From an uncultured Bacteroidota bacterium (GTDB lineage Bacteria; Bacteroidota; Bacteroidia; Flavobacteriales; Flavobacteriaceae), in the NCBI GenBank assembly GCA_902604715.1, contig CACLAD010000010.1, positions 1 to 39,301 of the forward strand: a DNA stretch of 39,301 nucleotides, in the 5' to 3' direction. The position numbers and the translations under genes were made by a program. Shown in pieces: positions 1-8,288 of this stretch (position 1 is its first letter; each line of letters begins with the position of its first letter). The notes under the pieces are model-generated. The model saw nothing but the letters and a program-made list of their open reading frames with translations, was not told the origin of the DNA and searched no databases.

Positions 1-32
1 TTTTTAAATTTATAGAGTGCGAACACTATTCT

Positions 33-557
33 ATGAATGAAAATAATTATTACTATTTAGGTAAAATAACAAGGAAATTCAGCTTCAAGGGTGAGCTAAT
101 CATTTTTCTAGATACAGATACTCCGTCTCATTATTATGGTTTAAAAAAAATTTTCATTAGAATAAATAATAGCTATTTGCCCTACTTTATTTCAAAAATT
201 TCAAAATATAAAAATAATAGCGTAAGGGCCAAACTTGAAGATGTAAAAAATGAGAGCGAAGCAATGGAGCTGGTTAATTATGAAATTTTCTTACCCATTG
301 ATGAACTACCTAAAATGGAGGGTAAAAAATTTTATTTTCATGAAGTAATAGGATTTAAGGTGTTTGACATTGTTCAAGGAGAAGTTGGGGAAGTTGCGTA
401 CATAAATGATCAAACACCACAGCATTTATTCGTAATAAAAAGTAATGGAAAGGAGATTTTAATTCCAATTAATGATGATTTTATTATAGATTTAGATAGG
501 AAAAATAAAATTATAAATTTGAAAATCCCTGAGGGATTATTAAAAATATATATGTGA
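33..557 (+). CDS. rimM: Ribosome maturation factor RimM
   Basis: RimM binds ribosomal protein S19 and helps mature the head of the 30S subunit. The 174-residue product has the usual family length and two-part layout: an N-terminal barrel opening with YYLGKITRKFSFKGEL (the family's G-x-I-x-x-x-x-G-x-x-G-E-L pattern) and a C-terminal PRC-barrel-like half with HEVIGFKVFD and GEVGEV followed by IPINDDFI. Its start is an ATG 33 bases into the window. In flavobacteria rpsP (S16) normally lies just upstream and is presumably outside the window. The downstream Rieske gene begins 4 bases after the stop, so the two are probably co-transcribed. The sequence is more divergent and more Lys/Asn-rich than typical RimM, in keeping with the AT-rich genome. 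Identification is confident. Confidence 0.93.
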   Translation: MNENNYYYLGKITRKFSFKGELIIFLDTDTPSHYYGLKKIFIRINNSYLPYFISKISKYKNNSVRAKLEDVKNESEAMELVNYEIFLPIDELPKMEGKKFYFHEVIGFKVFDIVQGEVGEVAYINDQTPQHLFVIKSNGKEILIPINDDFIIDLDRKNKIINLKIPEGLLKIYM

Positions 558-561
558 AATT

Positions 562-1653
562 ATGGGTGAAAAAATTAATGTTGGTAAGGATATTAAATTA
601 GCTGAAACTTTGCCTGCTAAATTCTACAAGGATAAAAATATCTTTGAATCATCTAAGAAAAAAATTTTTCTAAAATGTTGGCACTGGATTGGGGATAACT
701 CTTCCTGCAAAGAAGGAAATATTAAAATACCCGTTGACATTTTACCAAAGTTTCTCAACGAACCTGTGATAATATCAAGTTCTGATAAAAATAAAATCAA
801 ATGTTTTTCTAATGTTTGTACTCATCGTGGAAATATTTTAGTCCATGAAAAATGTAAGTCAAAAAAAATAATTTGCAATTATCATGGGAGAAGGTTTGAT
901 GATGAAGGTAAATTTGAATTTATGCCTGAATTTAAAGAGACTATTAATTTTCCCAGAAAATCAGATAATCTTCATGATTTTCCTTTGTTTATTTGGAATA
1001 ATTTAATTTTTGTTGGTTTAAATCCCTGCTTTAGTATTGAAAAAGTTTTTGAAAAAATAAATGAAAGAATTTCTTTTCTTCCACTTCAAAATCTAAAATT
1101 AGACAAAAAGCTTTCAAAAGATTATTTGATCAATGCTAATTGGGCTTTATATTGTGACAACTACTTAGAGGGTTTTCATGTTCCATTTGTTCATAAGGAT
1201 TTAAATGAAGTTCTTGATTACAATAATTACGACACAGAAATTTATGAATATTTTAATCTTCAAATAGGTTATGCAAAGAACAAAGATGAGTGCTTTGAAA
1301 TTCCAAAAGAACACAAGGATTTTGGTAAAAATATAGCTGCCTATTATTATTGGCTGTTTCCAAATCTGATGCTAAACTTTTATCCATGGGGTATTTCTAT
1401 TAATTTAGTTTGTCCTGTGGGAATATCTAAAACAAAAATATTATTTCGATCTTATGTTTTTGATAAATCAAAACTAAACTTGGGTGCAGGTGGAGATCTA
1501 GATAAAGTTGAAATGGAAGACGAAGAAATTGTACAAAGTGTTCAGAAAGGAATAAATTCTTCGTTTTACAGTACTGGTAGATTTTCTCCTACAAAAGAAA
1601 AAGGAGTTCATCATTTTCATTCGCTGGTTTCAAAATTTTTTAATGATAAATAA
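562..1653 (+). CDS. Rieske [2Fe-2S] aromatic-ring-hydroxylating oxygenase alpha-subunit-like protein
   Basis: The 363-residue product has the two parts of a Rieske non-haem iron oxygenase. The Rieske cluster ligands are C86-T-H88 and C105-N-Y-H108 (NVCTHRGN and CNYHGR). The mononuclear iron site is in DNYLEGFHVPFVH, with H206 and H211 as the likely histidines. The chain length and the EGFHVPFVH pattern fit the choline/carnitine/phenylpropionate-type alpha subunits rather than naphthalene dioxygenases. No reductase or beta subunit is adjacent, so electrons must come from elsewhere; a ferredoxin-NADP reductase gene at 3774-4826 is a possible but unproven partner. It follows rimM by 4 bases, and the next gene has its own candidate promoter. 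The substrate cannot be read from the sequence. The family call is confident, the specific function is not. Confidence 0.85.
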   Translation: MGEKINVGKDIKLAETLPAKFYKDKNIFESSKKKIFLKCWHWIGDNSSCKEGNIKIPVDILPKFLNEPVIISSSDKNKIKCFSNVCTHRGNILVHEKCKSKKIICNYHGRRFDDEGKFEFMPEFKETINFPRKSDNLHDFPLFIWNNLIFVGLNPCFSIEKVFEKINERISFLPLQNLKLDKKLSKDYLINANWALYCDNYLEGFHVPFVHKDLNEVLDYNNYDTEIYEYFNLQIGYAKNKDECFEIPKEHKDFGKNIAAYYYWLFPNLMLNFYPWGISINLVCPVGISKTKILFRSYVFDKSKLNLGAGGDLDKVEMEDEEIVQSVQKGINSSFYSTGRFSPTKEKGVHHFHSLVSKFFNDK

Positions 1654-1688
1654 AGCTCAAAATAATTTAAACTTAGATAACCATTATT

Positions 1689-1696
1689 TAAATTTG
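1689..1696 (+). promoter_or_regulatory. Candidate Bacteroidota promoter -7 box for gcdH
   Basis: The sequence TAAATTTG matches the Bacteroidota -7 consensus TAnnTTTG and ends 14 bases before the ATG of the acyl-CoA dehydrogenase gene. No good -33 TTG element is visible at the expected distance. In such AT-rich DNA a chance match is possible, so this is only a candidate. Confidence 0.35.
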
Positions 1697-1710
1697 TAAA
1701 AAATTTAATT

Positions 1711-2889
1711 ATGAAACCTGACTTGTTTGAAGCACCAGATTATTATAACCTTGATGAACTTCTTACTGACGAACATAAATTAATAAGAGACTCAGCTAGA
1801 GAATGGGTTAAAAAATCTGTTTCTCCAATTATTGAAGAGTATGCACAAAATGCAAAATTTCCAAAGCATTTAATTAAAGAGTTGGCTGATATTGGTGCTT
1901 ACGGCCCATATATTCCAGAAGAATATGGTGGACCCGGCCTGGATCAAATTTCTTATGGTCTTATAATGCAGGAGATAGAAAGAGGGGATTCGGGGATGAG
2001 ATCTACAGCTTCTGTTCAGTCATCACTTGTTATGTACCCAATATGGAAGTATGGAAATGATGAGCAGAGAAATAGATTTCTTCCAAAACTGGCAACAGGT
2101 GAACTTATGGGTTGTTTTGGTTTAACTGAGCCTGATCATGGTTCAAACCCGGGTGGAATGACAACTAATTTCAAAGACATGGGTGACCATTATCTTTTAA
2201 ATGGAGCAAAACTATGGATATCAAATTCCCCTTTTGCTGACATCGCTATTGTGTGGGCAAAAAATGAAGAAGGACGTATTCATGGATTAATTGTTGAAAG
2301 AGGAATGGACGGGTTTTCTACACCAGAAACACATAATAAATGGTCTTTAAGAGCAAGTTCAACTGGGGAGTTAATTTTTAATGATGTGAAGGTACCCAAA
2401 GATAACTTACTTCCTAATAAGTCGGGGCTAGGTGCCCCGCTCGGATGTCTTGATTCTGCTAGATATGGTATTGCGTGGGGAGCAATTGGAGCTGCTATGG
2501 ATTGTTATGATACGGCTTTGAGGTATAGTAAAGAAAGAAGTCAATTTGGCAAACCTATTGGTGGATTCCAATTACAGCAGAAAAAGCTAGCTGAAATGAT
2601 TACTGAAATAACAAAAGCTCAACTTTTAGCATGGAGATTAGGCACATTAAAAAATGAAGAAAAAGCTACATCTGCACAAATATCTATGGCAAAAAGAAAC
2701 AATGTTGAGATGGCAATAAAAATTGCAAGAGAAGCCAGACAAATTTTGGGTGGAATGGGTATCACGGGTGATTATTCAATTATGAGGCACATGATGAATT
2801 TAGAAAGTGTGATTACATATGAAGGAACACATGATATTCATTTGTTAATAACAGGTCTAGATATAACAGGTTTAAATGCATTTAAATAA
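1711..2889 (+). CDS. gcdH: Glutaryl-CoA dehydrogenase (acyl-CoA dehydrogenase family)
   Basis: This FAD enzyme oxidises and decarboxylates glutaryl-CoA to crotonyl-CoA in lysine and tryptophan breakdown. The 392-residue chain has the acyl-CoA dehydrogenase N-terminal, middle and C-terminal domains. Features typical of the glutaryl branch are GCFGLTEPDHGSNPGGM (about residues 135-151), RGMDGFSTPE, KWSLRASSTGELIF, and the C-terminal YEGTHDIH with catalytic base Glu371. GSNP replaces the more usual GSDP. A saccharopine dehydrogenase gene, an earlier step of lysine breakdown, lies 14 kb away at 17030-18358, so the organism may catabolise lysine. The DUF3050 gene follows by 6 bases. The assignment rests on recognised motifs; a related short-chain acyl-CoA dehydrogenase is the only real alternative. 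Confidence 0.9.
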   Translation: MKPDLFEAPDYYNLDELLTDEHKLIRDSAREWVKKSVSPIIEEYAQNAKFPKHLIKELADIGAYGPYIPEEYGGPGLDQISYGLIMQEIERGDSGMRSTASVQSSLVMYPIWKYGNDEQRNRFLPKLATGELMGCFGLTEPDHGSNPGGMTTNFKDMGDHYLLNGAKLWISNSPFADIAIVWAKNEEGRIHGLIVERGMDGFSTPETHNKWSLRASSTGELIFNDVKVPKDNLLPNKSGLGAPLGCLDSARYGIAWGAIGAAMDCYDTALRYSKERSQFGKPIGGFQLQQKKLAEMITEITKAQLLAWRLGTLKNEEKATSAQISMAKRNNVEMAIKIAREARQILGGMGITGDYSIMRHMMNLESVITYEGTHDIHLLITGLDITGLNAFK

Positions 2890-2895
2890 ATAAAA

Positions 2896-3723
2896 GTGAA
2901 TATAGATTACATACAAGATAAAATAAATGATCAAAGAGAAAAGCTATTAAAGCACAAGCTGTATAGCAACATTGAAACTATTAAGGACCTACAGGTTTTT
3001 ACAGAAAATCATGTTTATGCAGTATGGGATTTCATGTCCCTACTAAAAGCATTACAAATCAAATTGACATGTACTAAAACACCATGGGTTCCAAATAGTA
3101 ATTCTCAAACAGCATACTTAATTAATGAAATTGTACTAGCTGAGGAAACAGATATAAACCAAGCAGGAGAAAGAAAAAGTCACTATGAATTATATTTGGA
3201 TGCTATGGTTGATATTGGTGCTCAAATTGAATTTCCTATCAGAACAATTGAAAAAATTGCATCTTCAGAAAATATATTTAGCTCTATAGACGAACTTCAA
3301 ATTCATGAAAATATTAAAGAATTTTTAAAATTTACTTTTTCGATAATTAAGGAGGGAAAGCCTCACAAAATAGCTGCAATCTTTACTTTCGGAAGAGAAA
3401 ATTTAATTCCCAATATGTTTAATGAGATTCTTAGAGAATTTGAAAAAAATATCACAGATAAAGATATATCAAAATTGATATATTATTTTGAAAGACATAT
3501 TGAATTGGATGAAGATGAGCACGGACCAATGGCGCTTGAAATGGTTTCAATGTTAGCAGAAAATGACCCAAAAAAATGGAATGAAATTGAAAGTATATCC
3601 ATTCAGGCTTTAGAGAAAAGAATATTATTATGGGATGCAATCAATGAACAAATTCAGGATAAATCTTATTCAAGTGAAAGGGCAAAAAAAAATGAGACAC
3701 ACTCATTAAGTTTTAATAAATGA
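2896..3723 (+). CDS. DUF3050 protein, haem-oxygenase-like fold
   Basis: The 275-residue product matches DUF3050, an uncharacterised family of the haem-oxygenase-like superfamily. Diagnostic pieces are ENHVYAVWDFMSLLKALQ (37-54), WVP, YLINEIVLAEETD (74-86), SHYELYLDAM, FTFGRENLIP (163-172) and FERHIELDEDEHGPMALEMV (198-217). The E-x-x-x-D-x-x-x-H spacing in the last segment, together with H39 and E79, resembles the metal ligand pattern of haem-oxygenase-like diiron oxidases. That is inference, not proof of activity. The start is GTG at 2896, six bases after gcdH; no better in-frame ATG precedes the conserved region. Co-transcription with gcdH is likely. Substrate unknown. Confidence 0.85.
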   Translation: MNIDYIQDKINDQREKLLKHKLYSNIETIKDLQVFTENHVYAVWDFMSLLKALQIKLTCTKTPWVPNSNSQTAYLINEIVLAEETDINQAGERKSHYELYLDAMVDIGAQIEFPIRTIEKIASSENIFSSIDELQIHENIKEFLKFTFSIIKEGKPHKIAAIFTFGRENLIPNMFNEILREFEKNITDKDISKLIYYFERHIELDEDEHGPMALEMVSMLAENDPKKWNEIESISIQALEKRILLWDAINEQIQDKSYSSERAKKNETHSLSFNK

Positions 3724-3773
3724 AGAGCAAATTATACTTTTCAAGAAAGTAAAGTTTAATGTTTCTCAGTAAA

Positions 3774-4826
3774 CTATTTGATAGATTTTACAACTGATGC
3801 TTCAGCTTTTTTCAGGCTTCCATCAAAACCCGCAACACCAGAAACGGTAGTATATTTTAGAATAAATTTCTTATCAGGATTAATTATTTTAAAGGCAGCT
3901 TGACACATTAACGCAGCCTCATGAAATCCACATAATATTAGATTTAATTTTCCAGGGTAGGTGTTAATATCTCCGATTGCAAATATGCCTGGTATATTGG
4001 TTTGATAGTCAAGTGAATTATTTACTTTAATGGAGTTTTTTTCAATTTCTAAGCCCCAATCTGAAATAGATCCTAGTTTGGGTGTTAATCCAAAAAGCGG
4101 AATGAAAAAGTCAGCACTTAATTCAATTTCTTCATTTTCTTTTTTTACCAAAACCTTTTCTAACTTATCTCTACCTTCCAGCTTAAATACTTCAGCTGGA
4201 GTGATAAGATCAATTTTATTTTGATCTTTTAATTTTTGAACCTTATCCACAGAATCAATAGCACCTCTAAATTCATTTCTTCTGTGTACCAAAGTTACTT
4301 TTTTAGCAATTTTTGAAAGTTCAATTGTCCAATCTAAAGCAGAATCACCTCCTCCTGAAATTATCACATTCTTGTCCTTAAAAATTTTCGGTTCTTTGAT
4401 AAAGTAAGAAACTCCCTTTTCTTCAAAATATTCAATACCATCAAAATTTGGTTTTCTTGGCTGAAATCCACCCAACCCCCCGGCAATAACCACTACTGAT
4501 GCATGATGCTTAGTACCTTTGTTGGTAATTACAATAAAAGAACCGTCGTTTTGTTTTTCAAGTTTATCAGCTTTTTCTCCAAGAGTAAATCCTGGTTCAA
4601 ATTGACTACATTGTTTTAATAAATTATCAATTAAATTTCCAGCTAATATTTCCGGATAACCAGGAATATCATAAATTGGTTTTTTCGGATATAATTCAAT
4701 GCATTGGCCACCAGGTTTCGGCAAAATATCAATTAAGTGACATTTCATTTTTAGCAAACCCGCTTCAAAGACCGCAAATAATCCAACGGGGCCCGCGCCA
4801 ATAATTAAAATATCGGATTTAATCAT
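3774..4826 (-). CDS. Ferredoxin--NADP(+) reductase, thioredoxin-reductase-like type
   Basis: This flavoenzyme of the YumC type exchanges electrons between NADPH and ferredoxin. The 350 residues carry the FAD-binding GAGPVGLFA motif near the N-terminus, the type-specific PKPGGQCIELYPKKPIYDIPGYP, an NADPH-binding ISGGGDSALDW, and the C-terminal FAD motif FAIGDINTYPGKL. The CxxC pair of true thioredoxin reductases is absent. It is the last gene of a minus-strand operon: the NifU-type scaffold gene ends 1 base upstream, and mrp precedes that. The context suggests it supplies electrons for Fe-S proteins. Its 3' end faces DUF3050 across 50 bases. Confidence 0.92.
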   Translation of the reverse strand: MIKSDILIIGAGPVGLFAVFEAGLLKMKCHLIDILPKPGGQCIELYPKKPIYDIPGYPEILAGNLIDNLLKQCSQFEPGFTLGEKADKLEKQNDGSFIVITNKGTKHHASVVVIAGGLGGFQPRKPNFDGIEYFEEKGVSYFIKEPKIFKDKNVIISGGGDSALDWTIELSKIAKKVTLVHRRNEFRGAIDSVDKVQKLKDQNKIDLITPAEVFKLEGRDKLEKVLVKKENEEIELSADFFIPLFGLTPKLGSISDWGLEIEKNSIKVNNSLDYQTNIPGIFAIGDINTYPGKLNLILCGFHEAALMCQAAFKIINPDKKFILKYTTVSGVAGFDGSLKKAEASVVKSIK

Positions 4827-4827
4827 T

Positions 4828-5067
4828 TTAGATTTCTTCTACACTTACAACTTTCTGAATTTCAGGTACGTGCTTTTTTATAATCATCTCAACCCCGGAT
4901 TTCAAAGTCATTTGATTGACAGTACATGTAGAGCAGGCGCCCTCAAACTTTACTTTAACTGTATCTTTTTCAATACCGACTAATGAAATATCACCACCAT
5001 CATTTTTGAGAAAGGGTCTTATTTCCTCCAATGCATTTTCAATATTGTTTAATAACGATTTTTTCAT
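4828..5067 (-). CDS. NifU C-terminal-domain Fe-S scaffold protein
   Basis: The 79-residue protein is a stand-alone NifU C-terminal (Nfu) domain that holds and passes on a [4Fe-4S] cluster. It shows the family pattern: LEEIRPFLKNDGGDISLVGI, then VKFEGACSTCTVNQMTLKSGVE with the cluster ligands C45 and C48, then IEKxVPEI-like KKHVPEIQKVVSV. Length is normal for the single-domain form; there is no IscU-like N-terminal domain. It sits 1 base from mrp upstream and 1 base from the ferredoxin reductase gene downstream, so all three are surely one transcript. This Mrp-Nfu pairing points to cytosolic Fe-S assembly. Confidence 0.93.
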   Translation of the reverse strand: MKKSLLNNIENALEEIRPFLKNDGGDISLVGIEKDTVKVKFEGACSTCTVNQMTLKSGVEMIIKKHVPEIQKVVSVEEI

Positions 5068-5068
5068 T

Positions 5069-6184
5069 TTATTTATTTACAGCAGAACAACCTGCCATTG
5101 TTGTAATTTTTAATATTTCAGACGGAGGTAAATCTTTGTTCCTTTTTACCAACTCGGAAACTAAATTTTTTGAAATCTTTTCGAAAGTTAATGAAATTTT
5201 TGAATTTTCATGTAAAGATGCTGGATGACCAAAGTCTGATGCTTCTCTGACACTTTGTAGCAAGGGTACTTCTCCAAGAAATTTAACATTCATATCCTCT
5301 GAAAGGTTTTTTGCTCCATCTTTTCCAAAAATGTAATATTTATTTTCAGGTAATTCGTTAGGAGTGAAATATGCCATATTTTCAACAATACCCAAAACTG
5401 GAACATTAATGCTCTTCTGATTAAACATAGCAATTCCTTTTCTGGCATCAGCAAGCGCAATATTTTGTGGAGTACTTACTATCACACTACCGGTTACCGG
5501 TAACGCCTGCAGAATACTTAGATGTATATCACCTGTTCCTGGTGGTAAATCAACTAAAAGGAAATCTAGTTCTCCCCACGTGGCATCAAATATCATTTGA
5601 TTTAAAGCCTTAGATGCCATAGGTCCTCTCCAAATTACAGCCTGGTCGGGTTTTGTAAAAAATCCAATGGATAATATCTTTACCCCATAACTTTCGACAG
5701 GTTTCATCTTGCTCTTCCCCTCAATATTTACACTTAGAGGTCTTGCATCAGCTATATCAAACATTATAGGAATAGATGGACCATATATATCTGCATCTAA
5801 TATACCAACATTAAAACCCATTTTAGCCAATGTAATAGCAATGTTTGATGTAATAGTTGATTTTCCAACACCACCCTTTCCTGAAGCAATTGCAATTACA
5901 TTTTTAATTCCTTCTATCGGATTTCCCTTGATTTGATTTTGAGTATTTTCTCTTTTTTCAATCTTAAAATTTATTTTTAATTCTAATTTTTCCTGAATAT
6001 TTTCTGAAATAATTTTTTTAATAGAATTCTCAATATTTTTTTTTGATTGAAGAGTAGGATTAGATGTTGAAATATCAATCAGGAGCTCATTGCCAAAAAT
6101 ATTTAGATTTATGATTTTACAATCATTTATCTGATTTTTTTCAATTAATGAAAGTAAATTTTTCTTAGATAATTCCACACCCAA
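5069..6184 (-). CDS. mrp: Mrp/NBP35 family Fe-S cluster carrier ATPase
   Basis: Mrp (ApbC) is a deviant-Walker P-loop ATPase that carries Fe-S clusters to apoproteins. The 371 residues comprise an N-terminal MIP18/DUF59-like domain (about 1-85, divergent) and the ATPase domain with SGKGGVGKST (101-110), ILDADIYGPSIP, WGELDFLLVDLPPGTGD and FGKDGAKNLSEDM. The chain ends with the tail MAGCSAVNK that I associate with flavobacterial Mrp. The C-terminal CxxC of other Mrp proteins is not present; VENMAYFTP stands where it usually is. The first codon is TTG at 6184; a GTG two codons in (6178) is an equally good start, and no ATG is available. Operon head, followed by the NifU-type gene after 1 base. 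Confidence 0.93.
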   Translation of the reverse strand: MGVELSKKNLLSLIEKNQINDCKIINLNIFGNELLIDISTSNPTLQSKKNIENSIKKIISENIQEKLELKINFKIEKRENTQNQIKGNPIEGIKNVIAIASGKGGVGKSTITSNIAITLAKMGFNVGILDADIYGPSIPIMFDIADARPLSVNIEGKSKMKPVESYGVKILSIGFFTKPDQAVIWRGPMASKALNQMIFDATWGELDFLLVDLPPGTGDIHLSILQALPVTGSVIVSTPQNIALADARKGIAMFNQKSINVPVLGIVENMAYFTPNELPENKYYIFGKDGAKNLSEDMNVKFLGEVPLLQSVREASDFGHPASLHENSKISLTFEKISKNLVSELVKRNKDLPPSEILKITTMAGCSAVNK

Positions 6185-6193
6185 AACTTTTTA

Positions 6194-6201
6194 CAAATAT
6201 A
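6194..6201 (-). promoter_or_regulatory. Candidate promoter -7 box for the mrp operon
   Basis: On the minus strand the sequence reads TATATTTG, matching TAnnTTTG, 9 bases before the TTG start of mrp and 15 before the GTG alternative. A TTTTG that could serve as -33 element lies 22 bases upstream. If used, the 5' leader would be only a few bases long, which slightly favours the GTG start at 6178. Confidence 0.4.
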
Positions 6202-6228
6202 CGCTGAATTAAAAAAAATTACACAAAA

Positions 6229-6558
6229 TTAATCTAATTCTTTGGATGGATCCCAAACAACTTTTTTAAAATTTAGCACCCTATCATTTTGTATTTTGAT
6301 CCCCTCACTTTCAAGAAGATTTTGCATCAAGGTTGTTCCAGAAAAATGATGTTTGCCCGTTAACAAACCTACTCTGTTTACTACTCTGTGAGCAGGAATA
6401 TCAGAATTTTGATGAGAAGCATTCATAGCATATCCGACTACTCTTGAGCTTTTTTCCGAGCCTAAATATTTAGCTATTAGACCATAAGTGCTAACCCTTC
6501 CAGACGGAATCATTTTTACAACTTTATAAACTTTTTGAAAAAAATCTTTGGAATTCAT
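6229..6558 (-). CDS. Alkyltransferase-like protein (MGMT DNA-binding domain, no active-site Cys)
   Basis: The 109-residue product is the DNA-binding/active-site domain of the O6-alkylguanine-DNA alkyltransferase family. It contains IPSGRVSTYGLIAKYLG, the arginine-finger region SSRVVGYAMNAS and IPAHRVVNRVGLLTG. In true methyltransferases the active site reads PCHRV; here the cysteine is replaced by alanine (PAHRV), so it cannot take an alkyl group. It therefore belongs with alkyltransferase-like (ATL) proteins, which bind O6-alkylguanine lesions and hand them to nucleotide excision repair. Length fits the ATL group. It lies 4 bases downstream of trmB on the same strand and probably shares its transcript. 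Confidence 0.9.
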   Translation of the reverse strand: MNSKDFFQKVYKVVKMIPSGRVSTYGLIAKYLGSEKSSRVVGYAMNASHQNSDIPAHRVVNRVGLLTGKHHFSGTTLMQNLLESEGIKIQNDRVLNFKKVVWDPSKELD

Positions 6559-6562
6559 AAAT

Positions 6563-7240
6563 TTAATTAATTCTAAAGCTTATAAACGTTATCGCCTTAT
6601 TTTCATCCAAGAATTTTAGCTCATAAAAAGTCTTAATTTCAGTGACATATGTCGGAGATCCAGATTGATTATATATATCGTTATTGGAATAAGTTAGCTC
6701 AAGAAAGTCATTTCCGCTAATTAATCCCAGCATGTAGCCGTGTAAAAATTCACTATCGGTTTTAAGGTTAACCACTCCACCATCACGCAATATATTTCTG
6801 TAAATTTTAATAAATTTTAAGTTAACAAGCCTGTGTTTTTCCCTTTTCATCTTAATTTGAGGGTCTGGAAAAGTTATCCAAATTTCCGAGACTTCATTTT
6901 TATCAAATATATTTTCAATTAATTCAATTTGAGTCCTTAAAAAAATTACATTATCTAACTTATTTTTAATTGCATCTTTTGCTCCTTTCCAAAAACGTGC
7001 ACCTTTAATGTCTATTCCGATGTAATTTATCTCAGGGTTTAATTTGGCTAAGGCTACTGAGTATTCACCTTTGCCACATCCTAATTCAACTACGATAGGA
7101 TTATTATTCTTAAATACAAGTTTATTCCAATTACTCTTAAATTTGAAATCGTCATTAACAATTTTATCTCTGTCAGGTTGAATAACATTTTTGAATGTTA
7201 AATTTTCTGAAAACCTTTTTAATTTATTTTTACTACCCAA
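6563..7240 (-). CDS. trmB: tRNA (guanine-N7-)-methyltransferase
   Basis: TrmB methylates G46 in the tRNA variable loop using S-adenosylmethionine. The 225-residue chain begins GSKNKLKRFSENLTF, as in other Bacteroidota TrmB, and has the SAM-binding VVELGCGKGEYSVALAKLNP, then YIGIDIKGARFWKGAK, and the catalytic/tRNA-binding IWITFPDPQIKMKREKHRLV. The start codon is TTG, not ATG; the conserved N-terminus supports this start. The histidine kinase gene ends 10 bases upstream and the ATL gene starts 4 bases downstream, suggesting a transcript from the two-component pair through trmB to the ATL gene. Confidence 0.95.
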   Translation of the reverse strand: MGSKNKLKRFSENLTFKNVIQPDRDKIVNDDFKFKSNWNKLVFKNNNPIVVELGCGKGEYSVALAKLNPEINYIGIDIKGARFWKGAKDAIKNKLDNVIFLRTQIELIENIFDKNEVSEIWITFPDPQIKMKREKHRLVNLKFIKIYRNILRDGGVVNLKTDSEFLHGYMLGLISGNDFLELTYSNNDIYNQSGSPTYVTEIKTFYELKFLDENKAITFISFRIN

Positions 7241-7250
7241 AAGAAAAGAT

Positions 7251-8288
7251 TTAGAGAACTTTTGATTTTTTTAAGGAAAAGGAAAATTCACTTCCAACAC
7301 CTAGAGTAGATTGGACATAAATATTTTCATTATGGGCATCGATGATATGCTTAACTATAGCTAAACCTAGCCCCGATCCACCTTGGCTTCTACTTCTACT
7401 TACATCCACCCTAAAGAATCTTTGAAAAAGTCTAGGCATATTTTCTTCACTAATCCCTTCACCATTATCATTAACTTTAACAATAATTTTTTCCGCGTTT
7501 GACTCAAAACTTATCTCTGTAGTTCCTTTTTCTGAACCGTAATTTATCGAGTTTATTAAAAGATTAGTTATTACCTGTTCAATCCTATTTTTATCAGCCT
7601 CTACTAAAATTTGCCTATCATAATTTTTATTAAAAATGATTTTAATATTTCTTTTAGAGGCGCTAATTTGTAAATCCTCGATTATCTCTTCCGTTAATTT
7701 AAATATATTAAATGATGTAACTTCTAGTTTTAGTGTTGCAGATTCTAACTGAGTTATCAGGTCTAAATCTTTAATTATGAATGTCAATCGGTCAACACTT
7801 TTTTCAGCCCTTTTTAAATATTTTTTAAGTAATTCTTTGTCATCCATGGCGCCATCCAATAAATTGGATATGTATCCTTGAACCGAAAAGAGTGGAGTTT
7901 TAAGTTCATGTGCTACATTCCCCACAAACTCTTTCCTGTAAATACCTTCTTTTTTTAATGTTTCGATCTCGGTTCTTTTTAATTTTACAAATTCTTCTAA
8001 ATCCTTTGAAAAGGAATTCACATCTGAGTCAATAGGCGAGGTTTTAATTAAGGATTCAGTTTCTAATTCTAAATCCTCATAAATTTGTCTAATTCTTTCA
8101 AAAAACAACTTTCTTACCCTCAATTGAAGTATGAGAAAACTTAAGCCAAAAATTATAAATGAAATTAAGGCCGATTCAATAGAAATAGATAAATCATTAT
8201 AATTTATTACAAAATATGTCCCTAAAGCTATATATAATGATGATAAGAAAGAAAATTTAAAGGGATTAAAGTTGTTATTTGAAGGCAT
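7251..8288 (-). CDS. Sensor histidine kinase, PhoR-like
   Basis: The 345-residue membrane kinase has two transmembrane segments (about 13-29 and 37-57) with almost no periplasmic loop, a linker of about 60 residues, a HisKA domain with phospho-acceptor His127 in NVAHELKTPLFSV, and a HATPase domain with N-box NLLINSINYG, G1 VNDNGEGI, F-box LFQRFFR and G2 GGSGLGLAIVKHI. With so little outside the membrane it probably senses an internal signal or a partner protein. It is translationally coupled to the response regulator upstream (stop and start share one base, TAATG). Flavobacterial kinases of this build are usually named PhoR, but phosphate sensing is not shown by the sequence. Confidence 0.92.
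   Translation of the reverse strand: MPSNNNFNPFKFSFLSSLYIALGTYFVINYNDLSISIESALISFIIFGLSFLILQLRVRKLFFERIRQIYEDLELETESLIKTSPIDSDVNSFSKDLEEFVKLKRTEIETLKKEGIYRKEFVGNVAHELKTPLFSVQGYISNLLDGAMDDKELLKKYLKRAEKSVDRLTFIIKDLDLITQLESATLKLEVTSFNIFKLTEEIIEDLQISASKRNIKIIFNKNYDRQILVEADKNRIEQVITNLLINSINYGSEKGTTEISFESNAEKIIVKVNDNGEGISEENMPRLFQRFFRVDVSRSRSQGGSGLGLAIVKHIIDAHNENIYVQSTLGVGSEFSFSLKKSKVL

Noticed and set aside
14-27. AGTGCGAACACT hairpin just before rimM
   Set aside because: A 4-bp stem with a CGAA loop is too short to support, and the upstream context is cut by the window edge.
3753-3775. AGTTTA/TAAACT inverted repeat between DUF3050 and the ferredoxin reductase gene
   Set aside because: Only 6 AT-rich pairs with an 11-base loop, and one arm runs into the stop codon of the reductase gene; too weak to call a terminator.
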